DNA of 39,296 nucleotides from JAMCRM01 sp041685075 (lineage in GTDB: Bacteria > Acidobacteriota > Terriglobia > Bryobacterales > Bryobacteraceae). The DNA is taken from assembly GCA_041685075.1 (NCBI GenBank), contig JAWLGN010000012.1:1-39296 (forward strand), given 5' to 3'. Every line of letters begins with the position of its first letter. The first letter of the stretch is position 1. The position numbers were made by a program, and so were the translations under genes. This document shows positions 7,149 to 16,685 of this stretch, piece after piece. The notes under the pieces are model-generated. The model ran no database searches and was not told the origin of the DNA. It saw only the letters and a list, made by a program, of their open reading frames with translations.

Positions 7149-8260
7149 GGCAGCGTCTGGACCTCCACGGAAAGCACCGGCGGGAGGTCCCGCACGATGG
7201 CGGTCCAACTGTCGCCGGAGTCGGCGGAAGCGTAGACCTGGCCGCCGGTGGAGCCGAAGTAGACGCCGCAGGAGTCGAGCGTATCGACGGCCATGGCGTC
7301 GCGCAGCACGTTCACGTAGCAGTCCCGCTGCGGCAGTCCCTCGGTGAGCGGCTCCCACTCGTCCCCGCCGCTGCGGCTGCGGTAGACCCGCAGTTTCCCT
7401 TCCGGCGGGTAGTGCTCGGAATCGCTCTTGATGGGCACCACGTAGACCGTGTCCGGCTCGTGGGCGTGCACCTGGATGGGGAAGCCGAAGTCCGTGGGGA
7501 GGTTGCCGCTCACTTCGCGCCAGGAGTCGCCCGCGTCGTCGCTGCGCATCACGTCCCAATGCTTCTGCATGAACAGCACGTTGGGGCGCGAGGGGTGCAT
7601 GGCGATGCGGTGCACGCAATGCCCCACCTCGGCCGTTTCGTCGGGGATGTACTGGGAGCGCAGCCCGCGGTTGATGGGGCGCCACGTGCCGCCGCCGTCG
7701 TCGCTGCGGAAGGCGCCCGCCGCCGAGATGGCGGTGTAGATGCGGCGCTTGTCTACGGGGTCCAGCAGGATGGTGTGGAGGCACATGCCGCCCGCGCCGG
7801 GCTGCCAGGCCGCACCGGAACCCTGGCAGCGCAGCCCTTCGAGTTCCGTCCACGTGTGGCCGCCGTCATCGGAGCGGAACAGGGCCGCGTCCTCGACCCC
7901 GGCATAGACCACGTCGGGATCGTCCGGCGACGGCTCCAGGTGCCATACCCGCTTGAACTCCCAGGGATGCGGCGTGCCATCGTACCATTGGTGCGTCCCC
8001 GGCGTTCTCCGGTAGGCGAACTGGTTTCCCACCGCCGTCCACGTGCGCCCGCCGTCGTCGGAGCGCTCAATCACCTGCCCGTTCCAACTGCTGGATTGCG
8101 AAGCGTACAGCCGGTTGGGATCGGCGGGCGATCCCTTGATGTGATAGACTTCCCAGCCGGCAAAGTGGGGTCCGCTGACTTCCCACTGCCGGCGCTTGCC
8201 GTCGGCCGCAAGGATGAACGCTCCCTTGCGGGTGCCGACCAGCACCCGAACTCCGCTCAT
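7145..8260 (-). CDS. Asp-box (BNR) beta-propeller, sialidase-like fold
   Basis: A 371-residue protein without signal peptide, so cytoplasmic. It is built from repeated Asp-box motifs of the type S-x-D-x-G-x-T-W: RSDDGGRTWTAV, RSDDGGHTWTEL, RSDDGGGTWRPI, RSDDAGDSWREV, RSRSGGDEWEPL and ASADSGDSWTAI. These form the blades of a six- or seven-bladed propeller like sialidases and Vps10-type domains. I do not see a sialidase arginine triad or FRIP motif, so annotation as exo-alpha-sialidase would be by fold only. The start has GGGGAGAG upstream. It sits between an HxlR regulator (29 nt upstream) and a MoaD-like carrier (4-bp overlap). From memory the propeller/MoaD pairing recurs in other bacteria but has no assigned function. 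Confidence 0.8.
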   Translation of the reverse strand: MSGVRVLVGTRKGAFILAADGKRRQWEVSGPHFAGWEVYHIKGSPADPNRLYASQSSSWNGQVIERSDDGGRTWTAVGNQFAYRRTPGTHQWYDGTPHPWEFKRVWHLEPSPDDPDVVYAGVEDAALFRSDDGGHTWTELEGLRCQGSGAAWQPGAGGMCLHTILLDPVDKRRIYTAISAAGAFRSDDGGGTWRPINRGLRSQYIPDETAEVGHCVHRIAMHPSRPNVLFMQKHWDVMRSDDAGDSWREVSGNLPTDFGFPIQVHAHEPDTVYVVPIKSDSEHYPPEGKLRVYRSRSGGDEWEPLTEGLPQRDCYVNVLRDAMAVDTLDSCGVYFGSTGGQVYASADSGDSWTAIVRDLPPVLSVEVQTLP

Positions 8261-8289
8261 GGTTCTCTCCCCCTATCTGAGTGTCTGGT

Positions 8290-8733
8290 TTACTGAGTGA
8301 ACCTTGGCATGATCGGCGCCGGATCCCTCTCTTTCCAGCGCCGCCGGACTTCCGCCAGAAAACCCTCCCGGTTCTTCTCGATCTGTTCGATCAACGCGCA
8401 GGGCGCGCTGGTCTCCTCGTGCCGTGCCGCCCAGATCAGCATTTCAAGCAGCACCGGCGCCAGATCGATACCCTTCTCGGTAAGCCGGTAATTCAGTCTT
8501 CGTGCGTCGGTTTCCTCCACCTCCGCCACTACGATTCCCGCATGCTGCAGTTTCCGCAGACGGTCGGCCAGGATGTTGGTGGCGATTCCCTCGCCCGACT
8601 CCCGAAACTCCCCGAAGGTGCGGAACCCCCGCACCATCATGTCGCGTACGATGAGCAACGACCAGCGGTCGCCGAACAGTTCCAGCGATACGCTGACCGG
8701 ACAACCGGAACGGCGGCCGGACTTGCCAGGCAC
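8290..8733 (-). CDS. HxlR-family winged-helix transcriptional regulator
   Basis: A 147-residue DNA-binding protein. The HxlR hallmark CPVSVSLELFGDRWSLLIVRDM lies at about residues 10-31. It is followed by the recognition helix region RTFGEFRESGEGIATNILADRLRKLQHAGIV and the wing LNYRLTEKGIDLAPVL. Many HxlR members sense reactive aldehydes, quinones or oxidants through a cysteine near this position, and act on adjacent genes. The start is read as GTG at 8733 because the alternative upstream frame (to an ATG at 8808) encodes an atypical basic tail and crosses the promoter region. Its stop is 29 nt before the propeller gene, suggesting an operon with the propeller and MoaD genes. Confidence 0.85.
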   Translation of the reverse strand: MPGKSGRRSGCPVSVSLELFGDRWSLLIVRDMMVRGFRTFGEFRESGEGIATNILADRLRKLQHAGIVVAEVEETDARRLNYRLTEKGIDLAPVLLEMLIWAARHEETSAPCALIEQIEKNREGFLAEVRRRWKERDPAPIMPRFTQ

Positions 8734-8757
8734 TTTCAGGATGCTAGCAGGGGTAGG

Positions 8758-8770
8758 TTGCAAAGTGCAA
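8758..8770. promoter_or_regulatory. palindromic operator candidate upstream of hxlR
   Basis: TTGCA-AAG-TGCAA is a perfect 5+3+5 inverted repeat 25 nt upstream of the hxlR GTG, in an AT-richer patch. HxlR proteins bind short palindromes of this kind and usually autoregulate, so this is the natural candidate site for the regulator encoded beside it. No confident -35/-10 pair was found around it. Confidence 0.45.
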
Positions 8771-8784
8771 GTAAACTTTTGGCG

Positions 8785-8806
8785 GGGGCGCCGGCTGCGG
8801 CGCCCC
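8785..8806 (-). terminator. GC hairpin after mdh (possible terminator)
   Basis: GGGGCGCC (8785-8792) and GGCGCCCC (8799-8806) form an 8-bp stem with a 6-nt loop, 9 nt beyond the mdh stop codon. There is no U-tract on the minus strand, so it may be rho-assisted or only protect the mRNA end. Confidence 0.45.
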
Positions 8807-8814
8807 ACTGGGAC

Positions 8815-9759
8815 TCAGGCCTGGGCCTGGTGTTTCTTGCGGATCACGTTGACCACTTCTTCGACCGCCGCGGCGCTCTTCTGGAGCATGGCCTGCTCCT
8901 CGGGCTCCAGGCGGATCTGGTAAATCTGCTCGATGCCCCGGGCGCCCAGTTTTACAGGCACCCCGACAAAGAGGCCGTTGATGCCGTACTCGCCTTCGAG
9001 GTACGCGGCGCAGGGCAGCACTTTCTTCTTGTCTTTCAGGATGGACTCGGCCATCTCGACCGCGGCTGCCGAAGGGGCGTAGTAGGCGCTGCCGGCCTTC
9101 AGGTACTTGACGATCTCGGCGCCGCCGTTGCGGGTGCGGTCCACCAGGCGGTCGAGCGTGGCCTTATCCAGCAGTTCGGTGAGCGGAATGCCGGAGACGC
9201 TGCTCAGCCGCACCACCGGCACCATGGTATCGCCGTGGCCGCCCAGCACAACGGCGGTGATGTTTTCGACCGAGACCTTCAGCTCCTCGGCGATGAAGGT
9301 ACGGAAACGGGCGGTGTCCAGCACTCCGGCCATCCCGATGACCCGGTTCTTGGCGAAGCCCGACGCCCAGTAAGCGGTCTGGCACATGGCATCCAGCGGG
9401 TTGGTGACCACGATGAGGATGCTGTCGGGGGAGTATTTGACGGCCTGTTCGGTAGCGCCGCGGACGATGTCGTAGTTGGCCAGCAACAGGTCGTCGCGGC
9501 TCATGCCGGGCTTACGGGCGAAGCCGGCGGTGATGATCACGATATCGGAGTTGGCGGTGGGCTCGTAGTCGTTCGCACCCGTGATGCTCACGTCATAGCC
9601 CTGGACGGGCCCGGACTCCAGCAGGTCCAACGCCTTGCCTTGCGGTATCCCTTCCGCTACATCCACCAGCACGACATCGGCAAGTTCCTTATCAGCAATA
9701 CGAAGAGCGCAGTTGGCGCCGACGTTTCCGGCGCCGACAACCGTGATTTTCTTTCGCAA
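8815..9759 (-). CDS. mdh: malate dehydrogenase (LDH-like type)
   Basis: NAD-dependent malate/oxaloacetate interconversion in the TCA cycle. The protein has the Rossmann motif KKITVVGAGNVGA at the N-terminus, the mobile loop AGFARKPGMSRDDLL with the Arg residues that select a dicarboxylate over lactate, the catalytic pair Asp (GVLDTARFR) and His (GGHGDTMVPV), and IVVTNPLDAM. Start choice: an ATG at 9765 sits only 1 nt after AGGAGGG (9772-9766), too close for initiation. The in-frame TTG at 9759 is 7 nt from AGGAGG and gives MRKKITVV, the usual N-terminus of this family. I therefore place the start at TTG 9759 (314 residues); 9765 is the alternative. Separated from aspS by its own promoter. Confidence 0.93.
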   Translation of the reverse strand: MRKKITVVGAGNVGANCALRIADKELADVVLVDVAEGIPQGKALDLLESGPVQGYDVSITGANDYEPTANSDIVIITAGFARKPGMSRDDLLLANYDIVRGATEQAVKYSPDSILIVVTNPLDAMCQTAYWASGFAKNRVIGMAGVLDTARFRTFIAEELKVSVENITAVVLGGHGDTMVPVVRLSSVSGIPLTELLDKATLDRLVDRTRNGGAEIVKYLKAGSAYYAPSAAAVEMAESILKDKKKVLPCAAYLEGEYGINGLFVGVPVKLGARGIEQIYQIRLEPEEQAMLQKSAAAVEEVVNVIRKKHQAQA

Positions 9760-9765
9760 GTGCAT

Positions 9766-9772
9766 CCCTCCT
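9766..9772 (-). promoter_or_regulatory. strong Shine-Dalgarno that decides the mdh start
   Basis: AGGAGGG on the minus strand. It is adjacent to the ATG at 9765 (1-nt spacing) but 7 nt from the TTG at 9759, favouring the TTG. Confidence 0.65.
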
Positions 9773-9788
9773 ATGGAATAACAGTCTG

Positions 9789-9794
9789 ATTATA
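9789..9794 (-). promoter_or_regulatory. -10 box for mdh
   Basis: A perfect TATAAT on the minus strand between aspS and mdh, giving a leader of about 20 nt. No good -35 hexamer is visible. It implies mdh is transcribed separately from hisS-aspS. Confidence 0.55.
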
Positions 9795-9857
9795 CGCGGG
9801 CCTTAGCCCAGCCGCCCAGGAGACCGGCGAAAGGCCGCCCCGTCTCGTTGTGGCCAG

Positions 9858-11633
<1,776 letters not shown>

Positions 11634-11644
11634 AAGATTGCGGA

Positions 11645-12901
11645 TTAAGGCACTGCGTTCTGAGAGACAGGGGCGAGGCGGCCGGGAATTTCGGCCTCCA
11701 TCAAGCGCTCCTGTTCTCCCGTGGTCATGTCTTTCAATGTATATCGGCCCAGGGCCAGCTCGTCTTCGCCGATGATGAGGGTGAAGCGCGCGCCCATCTT
11801 ATTGGCCAATTCGAGAGCGCGTTTCAGCCTGGCTTCCACGACCTCCACCGATGCTCCCGCCCGGCGGAGTTCGCGCGCCACCGCGGCGGCGCGGCGCAGC
11901 GCGGGTTCGCCCATGGGAGCGATCAACAGGTCGAGCGCGGCGGGTTGGTGGCGGCCCTCGACGATCATCACCAGGCGGTCTTCCCCGATGGAAAAGCCGA
12001 TGCCGGGCGCGTGCACCTTGGACCCCAGCGCTTCGGCCAGCCCGTCGTAGCGGCCCCCGCCCAGCACCGAGTTCTGCGCTCCCAGCGCGCCGTGCACGAC
12101 TTCGAAGGTCGTGCGCATGTAGTAGTCCAGCCCGCGCACCAGCCGCGGCCGGATTTCGTAGCCGATGCCCCGGTCGTCCAGGTAGCTCTTAACAGCCTGG
12201 AAGTGCGGCCGGCAGACCTGGCAGAGGTGATCCAGAATGGAGGGCAGCCTCTCGATGATGGGCTGGTCGCCTTCCACTTTGCAGTCGAGCACGCGCAGCG
12301 GGTTGGTCACGGCGCGCCGGCGGCAGTCTTCGCACATGGCGCCCGCGACCGCTTCCAGCTCCTTCCTGAGCAGCTCGACGTAGGCCGGCCGGCACTCGGG
12401 GCAGCCCACGGAATTGAGCAGCACGGTGAAGTCTTCCAGGCCCACGCGGCGGAGGAGTTCGACCACCATCTCGATGATCTCCGCGTCCAGGGCGGGCGAT
12501 TCCGAGCCGATGGCCTCCGCGCCGATCTGGAAGAACTGCCGGTAGCGCCCCTTCTGCGGCCGCTCGCGGCGGAACATGGGCCCCATGTACCAGAGCTTCT
12601 GCACGCCGGGCCGCTGGTCCAGGCGGTGCTCGATGTAGGCCCGGATCACCGAAGCGGTGGCCTCCGGGCGCAGCGTGAGAGAGGAGCCGTCCCGGTCCTG
12701 GAAGGTGTACATCTCTTTGGTGACGATGTCGGTCTCCTGGCCCACGCCGCGGGCAAAGAGCTGGGTTTCCTCCAGGATGGGGGTGCGGATTTCGTGGTAG
12801 TTGTAGACCCGGAAGACCTCTCGCGCGACCTCCTCCACGCGGTTCCAGACCGCGGTTGCGGGGGGCAGCAAGTCCCGGGTTCCTTTAACGGCGCGAATCA
12901 A
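11645..12901 (-). CDS. hisS: histidine--tRNA ligase
   Basis: Charges tRNA(His). The 418-residue class IIa enzyme shows VKGTRDLLPP at the N-terminus, LRPEATASVIRAYI, motif 2 FRRERPQKGRYRQFFQIGAEAIG, the histidine-binding RGLDYYMRTTFEV and motif 3 GGGRYDGLAEALG, then a C-terminal anticodon-binding domain (about 325-418). The insertion domain keeps cysteine pairs (CPEC, CEDC and CQVC), as in the metal-site-bearing subgroup of HisRS. The initiation codon is TTG at 12901: there is no suitable ATG, and this start gives the canonical N-terminus. Leads the hisS-aspS pair and diverges from the S9 peptidase gene. Confidence 0.96.
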   Translation of the reverse strand: MIRAVKGTRDLLPPATAVWNRVEEVAREVFRVYNYHEIRTPILEETQLFARGVGQETDIVTKEMYTFQDRDGSSLTLRPEATASVIRAYIEHRLDQRPGVQKLWYMGPMFRRERPQKGRYRQFFQIGAEAIGSESPALDAEIIEMVVELLRRVGLEDFTVLLNSVGCPECRPAYVELLRKELEAVAGAMCEDCRRRAVTNPLRVLDCKVEGDQPIIERLPSILDHLCQVCRPHFQAVKSYLDDRGIGYEIRPRLVRGLDYYMRTTFEVVHGALGAQNSVLGGGRYDGLAEALGSKVHAPGIGFSIGEDRLVMIVEGRHQPAALDLLIAPMGEPALRRAAAVARELRRAGASVEVVEARLKRALELANKMGARFTLIIGEDELALGRYTLKDMTTGEQERLMEAEIPGRLAPVSQNAVP

Positions 12902-13064
12902 AACGTAAGTTCCAGGCGTTTTCGGGGAGTGTCGGAAACATTCATGCTAACACGCCGCGTATCCGAGCGTCCGTGCGGGGAGAGTGTAGGTTGGCCGGCC
13001 GCGGGCGGCGCTGGAGTCCGGCGCTGCCGGTACGGGCGGAAACGAGCCGCATAGCGCCTCGCGC

Positions 13065-13070
13065 TACAAT
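13065..13070 (+). promoter_or_regulatory. -10 box 7 nt before the S9 peptidase ATG
   Basis: TACAAT ends 7 nt before the ATG at 13078, which places the expected transcription start at or next to the A of the start codon. With no Shine-Dalgarno, this suggests a leaderless mRNA. The remaining 12902-13064 gap holds GC-rich sequence with no recognisable site. Confidence 0.45.
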
Positions 13071-13077
13071 CGGGTAT

Positions 13078-15105
13078 ATGCGCCGCGCCCTCCTGTTGCT
13101 GGCGGCTTCTGCTGCGGCCCTGTTTGCCCAGAAGCAGCCCTTCGATGTTGACGCCATGATGAGGCTGACCCGCATCGGCGAGCCGCGGATCTCGCCGGAC
13201 GGCCTCAAGGTGGCCTTCACCGCTCAAACCATCGACATGGCCGCGAACAAGGGACGGCGCCACATCTACGTGGTGCCCACCCACGGCGGCACGCCCATCC
13301 GCATCACCCACGAGGGCGACAACAACGAGCGGCCGCAATGGTCGCCGGATTCCCGCCAGATCGCCTTCATCTCCGACCGCAGCGGCTCCTCGCAGGTGTG
13401 GATGATGGACGCCGACGGCGCCCGCCCGCGCCAGGTGACGTCGCTGGCGACCGAAGCCTCCGGCGTGCTGTTCTCGCCCGACGGCAAGCACCTGCTCTTC
13501 ACCAGCGAGGTCTATCCGGAGTGCGGCGCCGACGACGCCTGCAACTTCCAGCGCCTCTCGGCGGAGAAGAACAGCAAGGTCCAGGCCCGCATCTACACCG
13601 GGCTGCTCTACCGCCACTGGAACCGCTGGCAGGCGGCGCGGCGCAGCCATCTGCTGGCGGTGCCGGTTTCCGGCGGCGCCCCGCGCGACCTCACGCCGGG
13701 CGACCGCGACGTCCCCACCTTTTCGCTGGGCGGTCCCGACGGCTACGCCATCTCGCCCGACGGCCAGGAAGTCTGTTACGTGATGAACGCCGACCCGGAG
13801 CCCGCCACCAGCACCAACACCGACCTGTACGTGGTCCCCATCGAGGGCGGCGAGGCGCTGAAGGTCACCCCCAACCCGGCCGCGGACATGGGCCCGCTCT
13901 ACAGCCCCGACGGCAACTACCTGGCCTTTCTCTCGCAGGCGCGCCCCGGCTATGAAAGCGACCGCTGGCGGCTCCAGGTGCTCGAGCGCGCTACCGGCCG
14001 CCTCACTTCCCTGACCGACACCATCGACCGCTGGGTGACCGGCTTCACCTGGTCGCCGGATTCCTCCAAGCTCTTCTTCACTACCGAAGACCGCGGGCGG
14101 CAGGCCATTCAGTTCGTTTCCGTGGCGGGCGGGGAGGTCCGGGTGGCCGCCGGCGGCGAAAGCCAGCTCTCGGACATGCAGTTCACCCCGGACGGCAAGA
14201 CCATGATCTACGCCGGCCAGAGCGGCGCGGCGCCGCTGGAGATCTACCGCGCGTCCTCCACCGGCGGCGCGGCCCTGCCGCTCACCCGGCTGAACGAGCC
14301 CATCCTCAACAGCCGCCAGCTCACTCCATTCGAGGAGTTCTGGGTGGAAGGCGACGAGGGCGCCCGGATCCACTCCTTCCTGCTGAAGCCCTACGGCTTC
14401 CGGCCGGACCGCACCTACCCCGTGCTGGTGCTGATTCACGGCGGGCCGCAGAGCGCCTGGCGGCAGAGCTGGAGCTATCGCTGGAATCCGCAGATCTTCG
14501 CCGCCGCCGGCTACGTGGTGGTGATGCCCAACCCCCGCGGCTCGACCGGCTACGGGCAGAAGTTTATCGACGAGATCAACAACAACTGGGGCGGCCTGCC
14601 TTTCGACGACATCATGGCCGTCACGGACCACCTGGCCACCCTGCCCTACGTGGATGCCAGCCGCATGGCCGCCGCGGGCGGTTCCTACGGCGGCTACATG
14701 GTCAACTGGATTCTGGGTCAGACGGGACGCTTCAAGGCCCTGGTCTCTCACGCCGGAGTGTACGAGCTGCGCAGCATGTTCGGCGAAACCGAGGAACTGT
14801 GGTTCCCGCTCTGGGAGTTCGGCGGCGCGCCGTGGGAGAAACCCGAGGTCTACGACCGCTGGTCGCCGGCCAACTACGCCGCTCAATTCCGCACCCCCAC
14901 GCTGGTGATCCACGGCGAGCAGGATTACCGGGTGCCCTACGGCCAGGGGCTCCAGCTATTCACGGCCCTTCAATTGCAGAAGGTACCCTCCAAGCTGTTG
15001 TTGTTCCCCGACGAAGGGCACTGGATTCTGAAGCCGCAGAACAGCGTGCTTTGGCACAAGACCTTCATCGATTGGATCGATCACTGGACCAGGAAAAGTG
15101 GGTAA
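13078..15105 (+). CDS. secreted S9-family prolyl oligopeptidase-like serine peptidase
   Basis: A 675-residue exported peptidase. The signal peptide is MRRALLLLAASAAALFA, followed by a beta-propeller of repeated FSPDGK/WSPDS type WD-like blades (about 35-400). The C-terminal alpha/beta-hydrolase domain contains LIHGGPQSAWRQSW (oxyanion loop), nucleophile Ser536 in GGSYGGYM, Asp616 in HGEQDYRVP and His648 in DEGHWI. This is the S9C/acylaminoacyl-peptidase and dipeptidyl-peptidase layout; substrates are short peptides admitted through the propeller. The frame is open upstream, but the signal peptide fixes the ATG. Its last 8 bp overlap the M23 gene, so the two envelope peptidases are probably cotranscribed. 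Confidence 0.92.
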   Translation: MRRALLLLAASAAALFAQKQPFDVDAMMRLTRIGEPRISPDGLKVAFTAQTIDMAANKGRRHIYVVPTHGGTPIRITHEGDNNERPQWSPDSRQIAFISDRSGSSQVWMMDADGARPRQVTSLATEASGVLFSPDGKHLLFTSEVYPECGADDACNFQRLSAEKNSKVQARIYTGLLYRHWNRWQAARRSHLLAVPVSGGAPRDLTPGDRDVPTFSLGGPDGYAISPDGQEVCYVMNADPEPATSTNTDLYVVPIEGGEALKVTPNPAADMGPLYSPDGNYLAFLSQARPGYESDRWRLQVLERATGRLTSLTDTIDRWVTGFTWSPDSSKLFFTTEDRGRQAIQFVSVAGGEVRVAAGGESQLSDMQFTPDGKTMIYAGQSGAAPLEIYRASSTGGAALPLTRLNEPILNSRQLTPFEEFWVEGDEGARIHSFLLKPYGFRPDRTYPVLVLIHGGPQSAWRQSWSYRWNPQIFAAAGYVVVMPNPRGSTGYGQKFIDEINNNWGGLPFDDIMAVTDHLATLPYVDASRMAAAGGSYGGYMVNWILGQTGRFKALVSHAGVYELRSMFGETEELWFPLWEFGGAPWEKPEVYDRWSPANYAAQFRTPTLVIHGEQDYRVPYGQGLQLFTALQLQKVPSKLLLFPDEGHWILKPQNSVLWHKTFIDWIDHWTRKSG

Positions 15106-16420
15106 GTTTTTCGCAATCATCGTCGCAGCCGTCCTGGTGGGCGGCATCTGGCTGTTTGCCATTTCCGGCGGCACGTCCCTCGCGGTGGAACCGCCGGTGA
15201 AGGCCATCGGGATGGAGACCCCGGTTACGGTACGGGTGGCCAATTCGCACGGCGTACGCCGCCTGACCGCCTGGGTGGAACAGGACGGAACGCGCCACAC
15301 GGTCTACGACCAGCGCAACCCGGCCCGGCGCCTGACCTTCTGGCGGGTGGAGGAAGAACCCCGCCAGGTGCAGTTCGTGGCCGGCAAGAGCAAGGCTTCG
15401 GAGCTGAAGGACGGCAAAGCCCGGCTGGTGATCGAGGCGGTGTCCAACGACCTGCGGGGGCGCACCGACAGCGTGGCCTTCGACGTCGAGGTGGCCACCC
15501 AGCCGCCGCGCGTGGTGGCCGACGGCCATCAGCACTACGTCAACCAGGGCGGTATGGAACTGGTCACCTTCACTCCTTCCGGCTACTGGACCGAAGCCGG
15601 AGTGAAGGTGGGCCCCTACACCTTCCGCAGTTGGCCCCTGCCCGGCGGCGCTCCCGGCGAGCGCTTCGCCATGTTCGCCTATCCCTGGGACCTCGAGCCC
15701 GGCCACACCCCCATGGTCTACGCCACCAACCCCACCGGCGCCATGGCCAAAGCCACCTTCTGGTTCAAGCTCTTCCCCAAGAAATTCCGCGTGCGCGACT
15801 TCGAGCTGAGCGACGCTTTCCTGGAGAAGGTAGTGGCGCAGATCGATCCCAATGGTTCCGGGGAACTCATCGACCGCTACCTGCGCATCAACCGCGATAT
15901 GCGCCAAAAGAACAACCAGGCGCTGGCGGATTTGCGTTTCAGGACCGAGGAGCGGGTGTTGTGGGAGGGCCCCTTCACCCGGCTGGGCAAGGAAGAGTCG
16001 TTGTTCGCCGACGTGCGCAACTACATCTACAAGGGCAAGAAGGTGGACCAGCAGGTGCACCTGGGCTACGACCTCTCCGACGTACAGCAGGCTCCCGTGC
16101 GGGCCTCCAACCACGGCCGCGTCATCTTTGCGGACGACCTGGGCATCTACGGCAACTGCATGGTGATCGACCACGGCTTCGCGCTGCAATCCATCTACGG
16201 CCACCTGAGCCGCTTCGAGGCCAAGGTGGGGGAGATGGTAAAAAAGGGACAGATCATCGGCCGCAGCGGCGCCACCGGGCTGGCCGGCGGCGACCACCTG
16301 CACTACAGCATGCAGATCGACGGGGTGCAGGTGAACCCCATGGAGTGGTGGGACCACCTCTGGCTGGGCGACCGCATCCTGAGCAAGCTGAAACCGGCGG
16401 CGCAGACGGCGGCCCGCTAG
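15098..16420 (+). CDS. membrane-anchored M23-family peptidoglycan metalloendopeptidase
   Basis: A 440-residue protein with an N-terminal transmembrane anchor (about 4-23). A beta-rich region (about 25-300) follows, then an M23/LytM domain (about 325-415): HLGYDLS (His and Asp zinc ligands), VIFADDLGIYGNCMVIDHG, SIYGHLSRFEAKVG, KKGQIIGRSGATGLAGGDHLHYSM with the final HLH ligand. All zinc and catalytic residues appear present, so it is probably an active cell-wall hydrolase in the periplasm. The start is GTG at 15098, preceded by AGGA and overlapping the S9 stop; no ATG lies near it. It probably shares the S9 promoter. Confidence 0.88.
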   Translation: MGKFFAIIVAAVLVGGIWLFAISGGTSLAVEPPVKAIGMETPVTVRVANSHGVRRLTAWVEQDGTRHTVYDQRNPARRLTFWRVEEEPRQVQFVAGKSKASELKDGKARLVIEAVSNDLRGRTDSVAFDVEVATQPPRVVADGHQHYVNQGGMELVTFTPSGYWTEAGVKVGPYTFRSWPLPGGAPGERFAMFAYPWDLEPGHTPMVYATNPTGAMAKATFWFKLFPKKFRVRDFELSDAFLEKVVAQIDPNGSGELIDRYLRINRDMRQKNNQALADLRFRTEERVLWEGPFTRLGKEESLFADVRNYIYKGKKVDQQVHLGYDLSDVQQAPVRASNHGRVIFADDLGIYGNCMVIDHGFALQSIYGHLSRFEAKVGEMVKKGQIIGRSGATGLAGGDHLHYSMQIDGVQVNPMEWWDHLWLGDRILSKLKPAAQTAAR

Positions 16421-16589
16421 GCCGCGCGCCGCGCAATTTCGGCGCCCCGAGGCGCTTCCAGGGCCCCCGGGCGTATCGGAAATCGCGCCCCGGACGTCTT
16501 CCTATCAAAGGGTTGCGAAGACCCTCCGGCCGCTCGCTGCACGGGGCTGCCGTCCGGGTGCCGTGTCATACCATCCGGTTTCGATTGCG

Positions 16590-16619
16590 TTGACTCTTTT
16601 GATGCCACTCCGCTACACT
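16590..16619 (+). promoter_or_regulatory. sigma70 promoter of metK
   Basis: TTGACT (16590-16595) and TACACT (16614-16619) are 18 nt apart. The predicted start near 16626 gives a 60-nt leader. The gap 16421-16589 before it is GC-rich with several short inverted repeats but no convincing terminator. Confidence 0.65.
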
Positions 16620-16625
16620 AAATCG

Positions 16626-16685
16626 TTTGTTTGCGGCTTCCGCGCGGGCAAAATCAACCATTTCAACGAGGACTAAAGAACACGC
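16626..16685 (+). other. metK 5' leader with pseudoknot-capable element
   Basis: TTTGC (16630-16634) pairs with GCAAA (16648-16652), enclosing GGCTTCC (16635-16641). The CTTC in this loop can pair with GAGG (16669-16672), the only Shine-Dalgarno-like sequence. An alternative local hairpin GCGG-CTT-CCGC (16633-16643) competes. The layout resembles the SAM/SAH riboswitch found upstream of metK in Rhodobacterales, which also has CGGCUUCC in its loop, but the match is short and unproven. Confidence 0.25.

Noticed and set aside
6827..7235. Plus-strand frames after the terminator (68 and 128 codons)
   Set aside because: Antisense to the MoaD-like and propeller genes; no ribosome binding site or domain.
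12898..14913. Long minus-strand open frame (671 codons) opposite the S9 peptidase
   Set aside because: Low-complexity, His/Gly/Val-rich translation with no domain, opposite a clear peptidase; GC-rich codon positions keep antisense frames open.
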